A stretch of 22,642 nucleotides of DNA from an uncultured Collinsella sp. (GCA_902495545.1 CABUXM010000030.1:1-22642), one strand, 5' to 3'; shown: positions 7,236 to 14,843, counted from the stretch's first letter. Notes: generated by a model not told the origin, from the letters alone. Made by a program: numbers and translations.

Positions 7236-7457
7236 TCATCGCGGTAATCGGTTGGCAATGTCACGACCGCGCTCAGATTTGCAGCAATGGGGGCAGCGGC
7301 ATTTTTTAGCCTTGTCGACCACGTGGTCGGCCCTTCTTCTGAATTCATTACCGCAAACTGAGCAGCGCAACGTAACGTTCTCCCTACTCCCGGTATAGGA
7401 CCCCTCTACAACCGCTATGCGTCCCCCATAAAGCCTTTCAACTTTTTCGGAGTGTCG
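7236..7457 (-). pseudogene. Zinc-ribbon domain remnant (phage/nuclease-like)
   Basis: A minus-strand frame ending in TGA at 7236-7238 reads HSEKVERLYGGRIAVVEGSY, then CSVCGNEF, then CRCPHC and a basic tail. Two Cys pairs (CxxC about 24 residues apart) form a treble-clef or zinc-ribbon-like domain. It resembles the repeat modules found in phage and mobile-element endonuclease-like proteins. There is no start codon. Upstream of about 7457 the frame becomes low-quality and closes at 7494-7496, so the N-terminal part is missing. I infer a deletion remnant of a mobile-element gene. Confidence 0.55.
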
Positions 7458-7514
7458 GCCTCGACGGTGAGCGCCGAGGTGCCGCGCACGGGTTCATCGC
7501 CGCGCCCACCCATG

Positions 7515-7569
7515 AAAAGAGGGTTCCCTCGCAGGCGCCGCATCCGCACGCCCCCGCAAAGAAACCCTC
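7515..7569 (-). terminator. Terminator of the 7-beta-HSDH gene
   Basis: On the minus strand GAGGGTT (7569-7563) pairs with AACCCTC (7525-7519), and a TTTT run follows (7518-7515). The loop is long (37 bases) and GC-rich, with further internal pairing possible. It lies about 60 bases beyond the stop codon at 7628. Confidence 0.5.
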
Positions 7570-7627
7570 GCACTCGCATCTCTACCTGCGAACCCGTATG
7601 CAGCCTCGCGCGTGTGTTCCGCAGTTG

Positions 7628-8419
7628 CTAGTCGCGGTAGAACGAGCCCATGTAGCGGATGTACTCGTCCTCGGTGTGGTTTGCCTTCCAGTCGTGGACG
7701 GAGTCCTTGTTGCGCTGGCCGGCGATGACGGAGAGCTCCTTACCCAGCTTCTCAAAGGCCTCGTCGACGCACTCCTCGGGGGTGAGGGCGATCTTCATGA
7801 CGGCCTCGCCCTGCGGGCCGCCGGGGAGGTTGGACAGCAGGCTGGGGGTTAGGGTGGTGCCGAGGGTGATGACCTCGACGTCGACGCCGGTGCCCTCGCA
7901 CTCGCAGGCCACGGCCTCGGTCATCTTGAGGATGAAGGCCTTGCCCGCGCCGTACTGGCCGTTCCAGGGGCTGGAGCTGATGCCGGTCATCGACGAGACG
8001 TTGATCACGGCGCCGCGGTCCTGGGCGGCAAAGATCCGCATGTAGTGGTGGAAGCACTTGAGGAAGGTCACGACGTTGACGTTGATCATGGCCTCGTGCT
8101 TCTCCCAGGGGGTGTCCTGGATCTTACCGAAGCTGTGCAGGCAGGCCACGTAGCTCATGAAGCCCATGTCCAGGCCCTCGGTCGCGGCGAAGACGGTCTC
8201 GGCAGCGCCGGGCTGGCTAAAGTCGGCGCGCACGACCTTGGTCTCCACGCCGTAGGTCTCGCGGATCTCGCCTGCGAGCACGTTCAGCTTCTCCTCGCGA
8301 CGGCCGACCATGACGACGTTCATGCCGCCGGCGGCGATCTTCTCGCAGAACGCCTTGCCGACGCCCTCGGTCGCGCCCAGGATCAGGCCCCACTCACCGT
8401 ACTTCTCCCTCAGGTTCAT
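7628..8419 (-). CDS. 7-beta-hydroxysteroid dehydrogenase (NADPH)
   Basis: This is a 263-residue short-chain dehydrogenase. The sequence matches my memory of the characterised Collinsella aerofaciens 7-beta-HSDH, which reversibly reduces the 7-oxo group of 7-oxolithocholic acid to form ursodeoxycholic acid. Visible features are the Rossmann motif GATEGVG (15-21), Gly39-Arg40-Arg41 after strand 2 (the NADPH-selecting position), and the catalytic Ser143, Tyr156 and Lys160. It is cytosolic. The start at ATG 8419 is fixed by AGAGAGGA upstream and by the known N-terminus MNLREKYGEWG. An in-frame extension upstream lacks a spaced ribosome site. The gene is a single transcription unit with its own terminator. 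It lies between a zinc-ribbon remnant on its 3' side and transporter/hydrolase remnants on its 5' side. Confidence 0.95.
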   Translation of the reverse strand: MNLREKYGEWGLILGATEGVGKAFCEKIAAGGMNVVMVGRREEKLNVLAGEIRETYGVETKVVRADFSQPGAAETVFAATEGLDMGFMSYVACLHSFGKIQDTPWEKHEAMINVNVVTFLKCFHHYMRIFAAQDRGAVINVSSMTGISSSPWNGQYGAGKAFILKMTEAVACECEGTGVDVEVITLGTTLTPSLLSNLPGGPQGEAVMKIALTPEECVDEAFEKLGKELSVIAGQRNKDSVHDWKANHTEDEYIRYMGSFYRD

Positions 8420-8632
8420 GCTGCATCCTCTCTCTCGATGCCCATGCGGGCACATCTCCTTTAGCGTGCGACCGCACAGCCGCACACGGTGCACCATTAT
8501 GCGCTGAACAAGAGGGGAGCGTGTTCACGACTTTGCGAACGAGCCCGTAACAACGATGAACGGTGTCGGTCTATCACCACGAAGAAACCCTTGCGGCATC
8601 GAGAGAGGAGGTGCTGGCAGGTGGAACCAAAA

Positions 8633-8697
8633 GGTGAACGCCGCCCTGGCGTGAGCGGCGTTCGGTGTGGTTTTACTCACCTTGCTAGCTGTTCACC
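8633..8697 (+). promoter_or_regulatory. Leader-like hairpin with an alternative pairing
   Basis: A 9-bp GC-rich hairpin (GAACGCCGC 8636-8644 with GCGGCGTTC 8655-8663) is followed by GGTGTGGTTTT. GGTGAAC at 8633-8639 can instead pair with GTTCACC at 8691-8697, next to an AGGAGG. The two pairings exclude each other, as in attenuators or riboswitch expression platforms. GGTGGAACC just upstream faintly recalls a T-box, but the GCG that should follow it is absent. It precedes the remains of a transporter gene, so it may be a relic. From 8420 to 8632 I see no gene. Confidence 0.25.
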
Positions 8698-8760
8698 AGG
8701 AGGGTATTGCGACCTCCGGTCGCCTTTGCTGTATCCCCTTGTGTGCCCATGTACAAAGGG

Positions 8761-8871
8761 ATGCATCGCTATTCTGCGCCGGTGCTCGACGTCACCGCTT
8801 CGGTGGGCTCGGCAAATACGTTTCTCGCAATGTTCATGGTCGGCGTGATGCTCGATGTGCACATCGATGCC
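8761..8871 (+). pseudogene. AEC-family transporter fragment
   Basis: The frame reads VLDVTASVGSANTFLAMFMV followed by GVMLDVHID, which fits a transmembrane segment of AEC (auxin efflux carrier-like) permeases. Both ends are missing. At about 8871 the similarity ends, and a different protein fragment begins in another frame. This is therefore one half of a deletion junction. Confidence 0.5.
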
Positions 8872-9118
8872 GAAGACCTGGGACCTCATGCGCCTCATCG
8901 ACTACGTTGCGGCGCGCGGCGCGTGGAGTCTGCGCGAACTCGGCTGCGTCGGCTTTTCCGGCGGTGGCATGCAGACGCTCTACCTCGCTGCGCTCGACGA
9001 GCGCGTGCGCTGGGCGCTCATCAGCGGCTACCTCTACGGCGTGCGCGACGCGCTGCTCACCCTCAACAATAACTGTAGCTGCAACTACCAACATAGCCCT
9101 CGCGGCTACTTCCTGTGA
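8872..9118 (+). pseudogene. Alpha/beta-hydrolase fragment
   Basis: The frame from about 8875 reads KTWDLMRLIDYVAARG, then CVGFSGGGMQTLYLAALD and ALISGYLYGVRDALL. It contains the nucleophile elbow G-F-S-G-G of acetylxylan-esterase-like alpha/beta hydrolases. The N-terminal half, the acid residue and the catalytic His are absent. After NNNCSCNY the sequence departs and stops at 9118. It is truncated at both ends and abuts the transporter fragment. The original neighbour genes were probably lost by deletion. Confidence 0.6.
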
Positions 9119-9267
9119 GAGTTTTTTGTTAAAGCAACGGCGCGAGAGTCCTCGTGGCACCCAGCAGCATCCTCCATATGTCTGGACTCTCTATGGCTGC
9201 GCTGGATAGACATCGCCGGAACGGGTATAGTATCGAAAGTTTTGTCGTTAACCAGCGGGGGAGTCCT

Positions 9268-9972
9268 GTGGGCATCAAAAAGAAGATCAAAAAGGAGCTT
9301 ATCGGCACTTCCGATTACCCGTCGAATAAGATCTTTACGATCTCCAATTTCATCACCTTTACGCGCCTGATCCTCACCCTGGTATTTCTGTACCTGTTTG
9401 TGACGGATAACAACCGTGTCATCGCCATCGTTATCTACGCCGTTGCCGCCTCCACCGACTGGATGGACGGTCAGATCGCCCGCATGACTAAGACGGTCTC
9501 GTGGCTCGGCAAGGTCATGGATCCCATTTGCGACCGTGCGCTGCTGTTCACCGGCGTACTTGGACTGGTGGTCCGCGGAGAGCTGCCCATCTGGGTCTGC
9601 GTACTCATTATTGGCCGCGACATCTATCTGGGCATCGGCACGCTTATCGTGCGTCATTATCACCGTCGCCCCATCGATGTGGTCTTTCCCGGAAAGATTG
9701 CCACGGCGCTGCTCATGACCGGCTTCTCACTCATGCTGCTCGGTTTCCCCGTTATTGACGGCCTGCACCTTTTACCTTCAACCCTTACGGCCTTCCCGGG
9801 CCTCAACGGAAGCTCGGTGCCCCTCGGCATCTTCTTTGTGTACGGCGGCGTGATCTTCTCCATGCTCACGGCTGTCATCTACTCCATTAAGGGCGGAGTG
9901 GCCATTAAACAGGCTCTCGCGCATCCCGAGGACGAGGACATCGACTTTCTCAACCCTGAAATCGAAGACTGA
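9268..9972 (+). CDS. pgsA: CDP-alcohol phosphatidyltransferase, PgsA type
   Basis: The 234-residue membrane enzyme probably joins CDP-diacylglycerol to glycerol 3-phosphate to make phosphatidylglycerophosphate. The family motif is intact: D64-x2-D67-G68-x2-A71-R72, then G81, D85 and D89, which bind metal and substrate. Hydrophobic segments flank it (about 35-45, 50-62, 92-120, 140-160, 185-205). The start is GTG at 9268, preceded by GGGGGAG. A longer in-frame extension has no ribosome site. A possible -10 box (TATAGT, 9226-9231) lies upstream. The C-terminal tail is acidic. Another CDP-alcohol acceptor, such as inositol phosphate, cannot be excluded. The next genes are an FHA protein and a MerR regulator, an order also known near pgsA2 in mycobacteria. 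Confidence 0.85.
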   Translation: MGIKKKIKKELIGTSDYPSNKIFTISNFITFTRLILTLVFLYLFVTDNNRVIAIVIYAVAASTDWMDGQIARMTKTVSWLGKVMDPICDRALLFTGVLGLVVRGELPIWVCVLIIGRDIYLGIGTLIVRHYHRRPIDVVFPGKIATALLMTGFSLMLLGFPVIDGLHLLPSTLTAFPGLNGSSVPLGIFFVYGGVIFSMLTAVIYSIKGGVAIKQALAHPEDEDIDFLNPEIED

Positions 9973-10038
9973 TTCGTTGGGGTATGATTACGTACGGTTC
10001 ATTATTTGCGGCACGTCCGCGATAAGTTAGGGGTTGTC

Positions 10039-10473
10039 ATGGACAACATGGTTAACAATATGCCTCAGAATGATAAGACTGCTGACGCTACCTGCGTATT
10101 CCGCGTGCCTTCAAGCGACGTCACCGTTCCCGACCTCATGGCCAACGTGCGCATCACCGCACCCGTTCTGTCCATCGTCAAGGGTCCGCAGACTGGTGCC
10201 GCCTTTGAGCTCGAGGACGACGTGACCACCATCGGCCGCGATCCTGCAAACGGCATCTTCCTCAATGACATGACCGTTTCGCGTAGCCACGCGCGCATTA
10301 TTCGCGAGGGCCTCGGCGCTCGCATTGAGGACCTGGGCTCGCTCAATGGCACCTGGGTCGACGGCGCCATTGTCAACGCGGCCCCGCTGCACGATGGTTC
10401 TTCCGTCCAGATCGGTACGTTTACGCTCATCTACCACGAGAGCACGCCGGAGCGCATCGAAACCGGTGAGTAG
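10039..10473 (+). CDS. FHA-domain protein, GarA-like
   Basis: The 144-residue protein has a disordered N-terminal tail and an FHA domain (about 43-135) with the phosphothreonine-binding residues G66-R67, S81, H84 and N103-G104. The tail contains DATCVF (Thr18), which parallels the ETTSVF phospho-site of mycobacterial GarA and corynebacterial OdhI. In those proteins, phosphorylation by PknB/PknG makes the tail bind its own FHA domain and releases 2-oxoglutarate and glutamate enzymes. I infer a similar switch here. ATG at 10039 follows AGGGG. A TTG further upstream is less likely. It ends three bases before the MerR-type gene, so the two are co-transcribed. Confidence 0.85.
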   Translation: MDNMVNNMPQNDKTADATCVFRVPSSDVTVPDLMANVRITAPVLSIVKGPQTGAAFELEDDVTTIGRDPANGIFLNDMTVSRSHARIIREGLGARIEDLGSLNGTWVDGAIVNAAPLHDGSSVQIGTFTLIYHESTPERIETGE

Positions 10474-10476
10474 GGC

Positions 10477-11355
10477 ATGGCCGAACGCAACTATCTGAGT
10501 ATCGGCCAAGTCGTCAACCTTCTTCGAGGCGCATACCCCGATCTTTCGAACTCAAAAATTAGATTTCTAGAAGATGAGGGGCTCATTACCCCTCATCGTA
10601 CGCCTAAGGGATACCGTCAGTACTCTAAGGAGGACGTTGATCGCCTGGAGGTCATTCTGCACTTGCAGAAGACCCGCTACATGCCGCTCAACGTGATTAA
10701 GCAGCGCTTGGAAAACGCCACGGACCTGTCAACGCTCGCCTACGAGGTGGGCTTGCTGTCCGATGTTCCGCTCAAGACGGAGCCCAAGGAGACTAAGCAA
10801 AAGCTGCATCCCATTGAGACCATTCCCGATATGCTGGGCGTCGAGATTTCGTTTATCCGCTCGCTCGCCGAGAACGACCTCATTCGCATCATCAAGAGTC
10901 CGCAGAATCGTGAGCTCGTCGATGGTCGCGATTTTCCAATCATCCGCTACTGCTCCGAGCTGTCACGCTTCCATATCGAGCCCCGCAACCTGCGTCAGTA
11001 CGTGTCTTCCGCCAACCGCGAGTCCTCGATGTTTGAGCAGGTGCTCGTGAGCATGCTCGGCATGGATACCTCCGATGACGAGCGCGACGCCAAGCTCGAG
11101 CGTGCGTTTAAGAAGCTTCACGACCTGACCGAGGGTGTGCACACTGCGCTGCTCAAGAACCGCGTTTTTGAGTCGCTCAACGCCGTGGTCGAGGACGTCG
11201 ACATCGATGCACTCGATGAGGAAATCACTCGCTCCGAGTCCACCAAAGCCAAAAACGAAGAGATAGCCACGCCGGCTTCGCACGAGGATTCTCTCGTAAA
11301 GCCGCTCAAGGTCGTCGCCCCTTCGCACTCCGGCACCGCCACGGCGGGCAAATAA
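10477..11355 (+). CDS. MerR-family regulator, FtsR-like
   Basis: The 292-residue protein opens with a MerR-type winged helix (about 7-75: LSIGQVVNLL, IRFLEDEGLI, GYRQYSKEDV). A long helical C-terminal part contains a second MerR-like segment (about 110-150) and an acidic, Ser/Ala-rich tail (from about 250). Position and architecture match Rv1828/FtsR, the gene after garA in mycobacteria and corynebacteria, where FtsR activates ftsZ. The role in cell division is inferred from that synteny. ATG at 10477 lies three bases after the FHA stop codon, which supports translational coupling. Confidence 0.8.
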   Translation: MAERNYLSIGQVVNLLRGAYPDLSNSKIRFLEDEGLITPHRTPKGYRQYSKEDVDRLEVILHLQKTRYMPLNVIKQRLENATDLSTLAYEVGLLSDVPLKTEPKETKQKLHPIETIPDMLGVEISFIRSLAENDLIRIIKSPQNRELVDGRDFPIIRYCSELSRFHIEPRNLRQYVSSANRESSMFEQVLVSMLGMDTSDDERDAKLERAFKKLHDLTEGVHTALLKNRVFESLNAVVEDVDIDALDEEITRSESTKAKNEEIATPASHEDSLVKPLKVVAPSHSGTATAGK

Positions 11356-11395
11356 CCGCTGCCGCTTATCCGGCAACCCATTGAAAGGTCATGCA

Positions 11396-11925
11396 ATGTA
11401 CGACTTCGAATCTCAAATCGTCGACATCCCCGACTATCCCGAGCCCGGAGTCATCTTCAAAGACATCACGCCGCTCTTTGGAAATCCCGAGGCCCTGAAG
11501 GCCATGGTGGATGCCCTGGCCGAGCATTTTGCCGACATGGGCATTACCAAGGTCGTAGGACCCGAGGCCCGTGGCTTTATGGTCGGTGTGCCCGTGGCCG
11601 TCGCCCTGGGTGCCGGCTTTGTTCCCGCACGTAAGCCGGGCAAATTGCCGCGCAAGACGGTAAGCGAGAGCTACGAGCTCGAGTATGGAACGGATTCTAT
11701 CGAGATCCATGCCATGCCATCAGCTCTAAAGATACCGTGTTGATTCTGGACGACTTGGTCGCGACGGGCGGAACTGTCGAGGCAACAGGTAAACTGGTGC
11801 GAGATATGGGCGCAAAGCTTGTAGGTTACGGTTGTATCCTTGAGCTTGCGTTTCTCAACCCGCGCAAGAAGCTCACGCCTTCTAACGACGACGTTGAGCT
11901 CTTTAGTCTGGTAACGGTGGACTAG
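11396..11925 (+). pseudogene. apt: Adenine phosphoribosyltransferase, frameshifted
   Basis: The gene encodes the purine-salvage enzyme that converts adenine and PRPP to AMP, but it is split over two frames. The first part (from ATG 11396, with GAAAGG upstream) reads MYDFESQIVDIPDYPEPGVI to residue 106 and then runs into a false tail ending IPC at 11743. The second frame resumes with SSKDTVLILDDLVATGGT, the PRPP-binding motif, and ends at TAG 11925. Adding one G after 11713 would restore HADAISSKDTVL and a protein of about 176 residues, the normal length. So a single base is missing in an otherwise undamaged gene. It is either a recent mutation or a sequencing error. The rest of the gene shows no decay. 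Confidence 0.9.
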
Positions 11926-11957
11926 CCGCTACCCTTAGATACCGGAAAGGAAGCTAC

Positions 11958-13073
11958 ATGCGCACAGCAAACACGCACAGAAACATGGCACGCTGCGCTG
12001 CTACGGCAACCCTCGCTTGTGTTTTGGGCCTGGGCCTCGCGGCTCCTGCCTATGCCGATACCGCATCCGACCTTGCCGCTGCCCGTACCAAGCTTGAGCA
12101 GATTGGCACCCAAACCCAGCAAATTCATGAAGAACTCTCCGCACAGACACAGGAGCTTGATCAGACTGCAGGCGAGATCACGCAAAAGCAGCAAGAGATT
12201 GCGGAGGGTCAGGCAAAGCTTTCGAGCTATGTTGCCGGTGAGTACAAGACCGGCGGCCTGAGTCTCCTTCAGGTTCTGACGGGCATCGACGATCTGGGCG
12301 ACATGCTCAACCGTCTGTTCTACTACGGTAAGGTGTCCGACAAGCAGGCCCAGACCATTCAGGAGGTCAAGGACCTTAAGCAGCAGCTCACCGATAAGCA
12401 GACCGAGCAGGAGAAGAACGTCGCCGCGACGCAGAAGAAGGTCGACGAGCTCAATGCCCAGCAGGCTGAAGCTCAGAGTGTCGTGAACTCTCTGGATTCG
12501 CAGCTGCAGGCCGAGCTCGCGGCCGAGGCCGAGGCCAACGCTGCGCTGCAGGCTGGCATAAACGCCAGCACCGCCGAAAAGGCCACGGTGAGCAACGACA
12601 CCGCCGGTACGACCGAGAACACCAACAATGGTGGCGGTCAGACCAACAATAACAACAACCAGGGCGGCAACACGCCGGCTCCCACGCCGCAGCCTGCCCC
12701 CACGCCCGCTCCGGCACCCACGCCCTCAGCACCGAGTCAATCTGTTGATGGCGGTTCCGTTGTTTCGCGCGCCTACAGCAAGCTTGGTTATGCGTATTCC
12801 TGGGGCGGCATTGGACCGAACAGCTTTGACTGCTCCGGCTTTGTGAGTTACTGCCTCACCGGCCGTTATTGCCGCCTTGGCACCACGGTCGACTTCATGG
12901 GCTGGACCCGCGTGTCCGATCCCCAGCCTGGCGATGTCGTGGTTAACTCTTACCACACCGGCATCTACATTGGTAACGGCCAGATGATCCATGCTTCCGA
13001 CTACAAAACGGGCGTTATCATCAGCTCCGTTGCCGCTGGCATGAACAACAACTATATCTTCGTGCGTTACTAA
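11958..13073 (+). CDS. Secreted NlpC/P60 peptidoglycan hydrolase
   Basis: The 371-residue protein has a signal peptide ending AYA33-D34, then a long coiled coil (about 36-200) rich in Gln, Glu and Ala. A low-complexity Asn/Gly stretch and a Pro/Thr/Ala linker (about 215-260) follow, then a C-terminal NlpC/P60 domain with Cys292 (in FDCSGF), His333 (in YHTGIYIG) and His345. The catalytic set appears complete, so it probably cuts the D-Glu to diamino-acid bond in cell-wall peptides. The layout is like RipA or CwlO-type enzymes, whose coiled coil controls activity at the division site. ATG at 11958 follows AAAGGAAG. A strong terminator follows the gene. Confidence 0.9.
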   Translation: MRTANTHRNMARCAATATLACVLGLGLAAPAYADTASDLAAARTKLEQIGTQTQQIHEELSAQTQELDQTAGEITQKQQEIAEGQAKLSSYVAGEYKTGGLSLLQVLTGIDDLGDMLNRLFYYGKVSDKQAQTIQEVKDLKQQLTDKQTEQEKNVAATQKKVDELNAQQAEAQSVVNSLDSQLQAELAAEAEANAALQAGINASTAEKATVSNDTAGTTENTNNGGGQTNNNNNQGGNTPAPTPQPAPTPAPAPTPSAPSQSVDGGSVVSRAYSKLGYAYSWGGIGPNSFDCSGFVSYCLTGRYCRLGTTVDFMGWTRVSDPQPGDVVVNSYHTGIYIGNGQMIHASDYKTGVIISSVAAGMNNNYIFVRY

Positions 13074-13097
13074 GTCATCTTACACAGCGTGTGAATG

Positions 13098-13139
13098 TGG
13101 ACCTCGTGGCTTTAAGTCGCGAGGTCCATTCTTTTTTTC
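13098..13139 (+). terminator. Intrinsic terminator after the NlpC/P60 gene
   Basis: TGGACCTCG (13098-13106) pairs perfectly with CGAGGTCCA (13120-13128), followed by TTCTTTTTTT. It is a textbook rho-independent terminator 25 bases past the stop codon. Confidence 0.92.
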
Positions 13140-13147
13140 TCTAATCT

Positions 13148-13225
13148 TGTACGGCTATCTAGTATTCAAAACTAGATAGCCGTACATTCAGTTTGCAAGA
13201 TGGCTATAATTGTTGAGGAACAATT
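13148..13225 (+). promoter_or_regulatory. degV promoter with palindromic operator
   Basis: A perfect 16-bp inverted repeat (13148-13163 with 13171-13186, 7-base spacer) covers the expected -35 area. It contains CAAAACTAGATAGCC (13167-13181). A perfect -10 box, TATAAT, lies at 13205-13210. A second inverted repeat (AATTGTT 13208-13214, AACAATT 13219-13225) overlaps the start-site region. No good -35 hexamer is visible, which suggests dependence on an activator or tight control. The same 15-mer with one change occurs in the promoter of the DUF1836 gene. Confidence 0.7.
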
Positions 13226-13239
13226 AGAAAGGACCCTCT

Positions 13240-14106
13240 ATGAGCTGGGCACTTATCTCCGATTCAAGCTGCAACCTCCGCGATTGGCAACCGACCGCGC
13301 CCCATACCACCTTTGCATTTGCGCCCCTCAAAATTCGAGTGGGGGAGCGTGAATTCATCGATGACCTTTCACTCGATGTTCATGAGCTCAACTGCGCTGT
13401 TCAGGCGGAGACGAACGCTTCTTCGAGCGCTTGTCCCAGCGTAGGGGAGTGGGCCGAGCTCTTCAAATTGGCAGACAAGACCATCTGCATGCCAATCTCT
13501 GAGGGCGTGTCGGGCAGCTACAACGCAGCAGCCACGGCTCGCGATATGGTTCTTGCCGAGGAGCCCGACCGGCAGATTCATCTAGTCAATTCGCGCGCAG
13601 CTGGCGGCAAAATGGACCTCATTTTCTTGCTGTTCGACCGCTATCTTGCAAGCAATCCGGATGTCTCATTCGAGGACGCTTGCGCATACTTCGATAGCCT
13701 TGAGCAGAACAGCAAAATCCTCTTCAGCTTGTGCAATTACGAAAACCTGGCCAAAGCCGGACGTATCCCTAAGGCAGCCGGCGTCATTGCCAACAAGCTC
13801 AATATTCGCATTTTGGGCACGGCGAGTGAAGCCGGTAAAATCGAACTCGTCGGACACACGCGTGGCGAAAAGAAGATGCTCAACAAGATTATCGACACCA
13901 TGGAAGCCGAAGGTTTTACGGGCGGCGAGGTCGTTATCGACCATGTCGAGAATGAGGCAGGCGCCCAAGCACTTGCCAGCCGAATTGTGGAGCGCTGGCC
14001 AGGCTCCAAGACTATCATCATGCCCTGTAACGGGCTAGATTCATACTATGCCGAAATGCATGGGCTCATTATCGGCTACGGCATGGGCGTGGCTTCGGGC
14101 CAATAA
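13240..14106 (+). CDS. DegV family fatty-acid-binding protein
   Basis: The 288-residue protein starts MSWALISDSSCNL, the typical DegV opening with the conserved D-S-S. It has SEGVSGSYNAA and a C-terminal lobe with HVENEAGAQAL and IIGYGMGVASG. DegV/FakB proteins bind a fatty acid between two lobes. In firmicutes FakB presents it to the kinase FakA for phosphorylation. No FakA gene is in the window, so the exact role is open. ATG at 13240 follows AGAAAGGA. It is a single gene with its own operator-rich promoter and a shared bidirectional terminator, convergent with the DUF1836 gene. Confidence 0.88.
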   Translation: MSWALISDSSCNLRDWQPTAPHTTFAFAPLKIRVGEREFIDDLSLDVHELNCAVQAETNASSSACPSVGEWAELFKLADKTICMPISEGVSGSYNAAATARDMVLAEEPDRQIHLVNSRAAGGKMDLIFLLFDRYLASNPDVSFEDACAYFDSLEQNSKILFSLCNYENLAKAGRIPKAAGVIANKLNIRILGTASEAGKIELVGHTRGEKKMLNKIIDTMEAEGFTGGEVVIDHVENEAGAQALASRIVERWPGSKTIIMPCNGLDSYYAEMHGLIIGYGMGVASGQ

Positions 14107-14120
14107 CGTCCAACCAAGCA

Positions 14121-14171
14121 AAAATACGGGCGGAGCAAAGTGACAGATGACCCTTTGCTCCGCCCGTTTTA
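14121..14171. terminator. Bidirectional terminator between degV and DUF1836 gene
   Basis: A perfect 15-bp stem (ACGGGCGGAGCAAAG 14126-14140, CTTTGCTCCGCCCGT 14153-14167) has TTTT after it on the plus strand and AAAAAT before it (T-run on the minus strand). It lies between two convergent genes, so it can stop both. Confidence 0.93.
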
Positions 14172-14179
14172 TACGTCGG

Positions 14180-14791
14180 CTAGCTATTAAACCCATTAAA
14201 CTTTAGATAGCTCATCAGGTACGCTTTCGAAACGAAGGATGAAACCGCACTGCGCACAAGCAGCGACTCACGCGTTACCTGATGCGCCGTATCGGGAACC
14301 GGCGTCTGCTCGACGGAAAACGCCGAACGAATCGATGCCTCGAGCTGATCGACCACATAATCGAAGGCCGTCGGGGCATCGTAGCTCAAACGCTGAATGT
14401 TAAAGAGTGCCTGCACCGCAGCAATAGGTAAGACCTGCTTAAAGAGGCAGATAGCGATCAGGCGGGCAATCTGCTCGCGGCCATATTGCTTTTTGACCGG
14501 AGCAGGCACCAGGCCGACCTTCACGTAGTTATTGATCATCGATGGCGTAATGACAGGGTGCTCAACGCAAATGGACAGCGGCTCCATCCACAGCGCAACA
14601 TACTCAATGACCTGGTCGCGGTAGAGCGTCACATTGGGCAACTGGTTATAGCGCGGCAGACTCAACGTATTGAGTTTACGCACGATATCGGACTGAATGA
14701 ATGCATCGGGTAGCACCGTGGGCTGAATATCCTCGGGCTTAATGCTGACCGACGAATCGGACATCGGAATAACGTATTTAGCGTGGTTCAT
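14180..14791 (-). CDS. DUF1836 protein, putative HTH regulator
   Basis: The 203-residue soluble protein contains a MerR-like helix-turn-helix (about 83-120: ITPSMINNYVKVGLVPAPVK, then YGREQIARLIAICLF), the hallmark of DUF1836. Many such genes lie beside degV, and a regulatory role is plausible but unproven. I chose ATG at 14791 because GGAGG lies just upstream. The longer frame runs through the promoter. Its own promoter carries the same 15-mer found in the degV operator, which suggests it controls both genes. Confidence 0.8.
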   Translation of the reverse strand: MNHAKYVIPMSDSSVSIKPEDIQPTVLPDAFIQSDIVRKLNTLSLPRYNQLPNVTLYRDQVIEYVALWMEPLSICVEHPVITPSMINNYVKVGLVPAPVKKQYGREQIARLIAICLFKQVLPIAAVQALFNIQRLSYDAPTAFDYVVDQLEASIRSAFSVEQTPVPDTAHQVTRESLLVRSAVSSFVSKAYLMSYLKFNGFNS

Positions 14792-14815
14792 AAGAGGCCT
14801 CCGTTCGTTTTCTAT

Positions 14816-14843
14816 ATTGTATTCTAGGTTATCTAGTTTTGCA
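14816..14843 (-). promoter_or_regulatory. Promoter of the DUF1836 gene with operator motif
   Basis: On the minus strand TGCAAA (-35, 14843-14838) and TACAAT (-10, 14821-14816) are 16 bases apart. CAAAACTAGATAACC (14841-14827) overlaps the -35 box and fills most of the spacer. It matches the degV operator at 14 of 15 bases. A CTAG-N5-CTAG half-palindrome lies in it. A protein bound here should block polymerase, which fits autorepression. Confidence 0.65.

Noticed and set aside
8420..8497. Upstream in-frame extension of the 7-beta-HSDH
   Set aside because: The known protein starts at ATG 8419, which has a proper ribosome site. The AAAGGAG in the extension touches its ATG without spacing.
8600..8640. 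Possible T-box (GGTGGAACC)
   Set aside because: The conserved GCG after ACC is missing and no stem I elements are recognisable. It is kept only as an unnamed leader-like structure.
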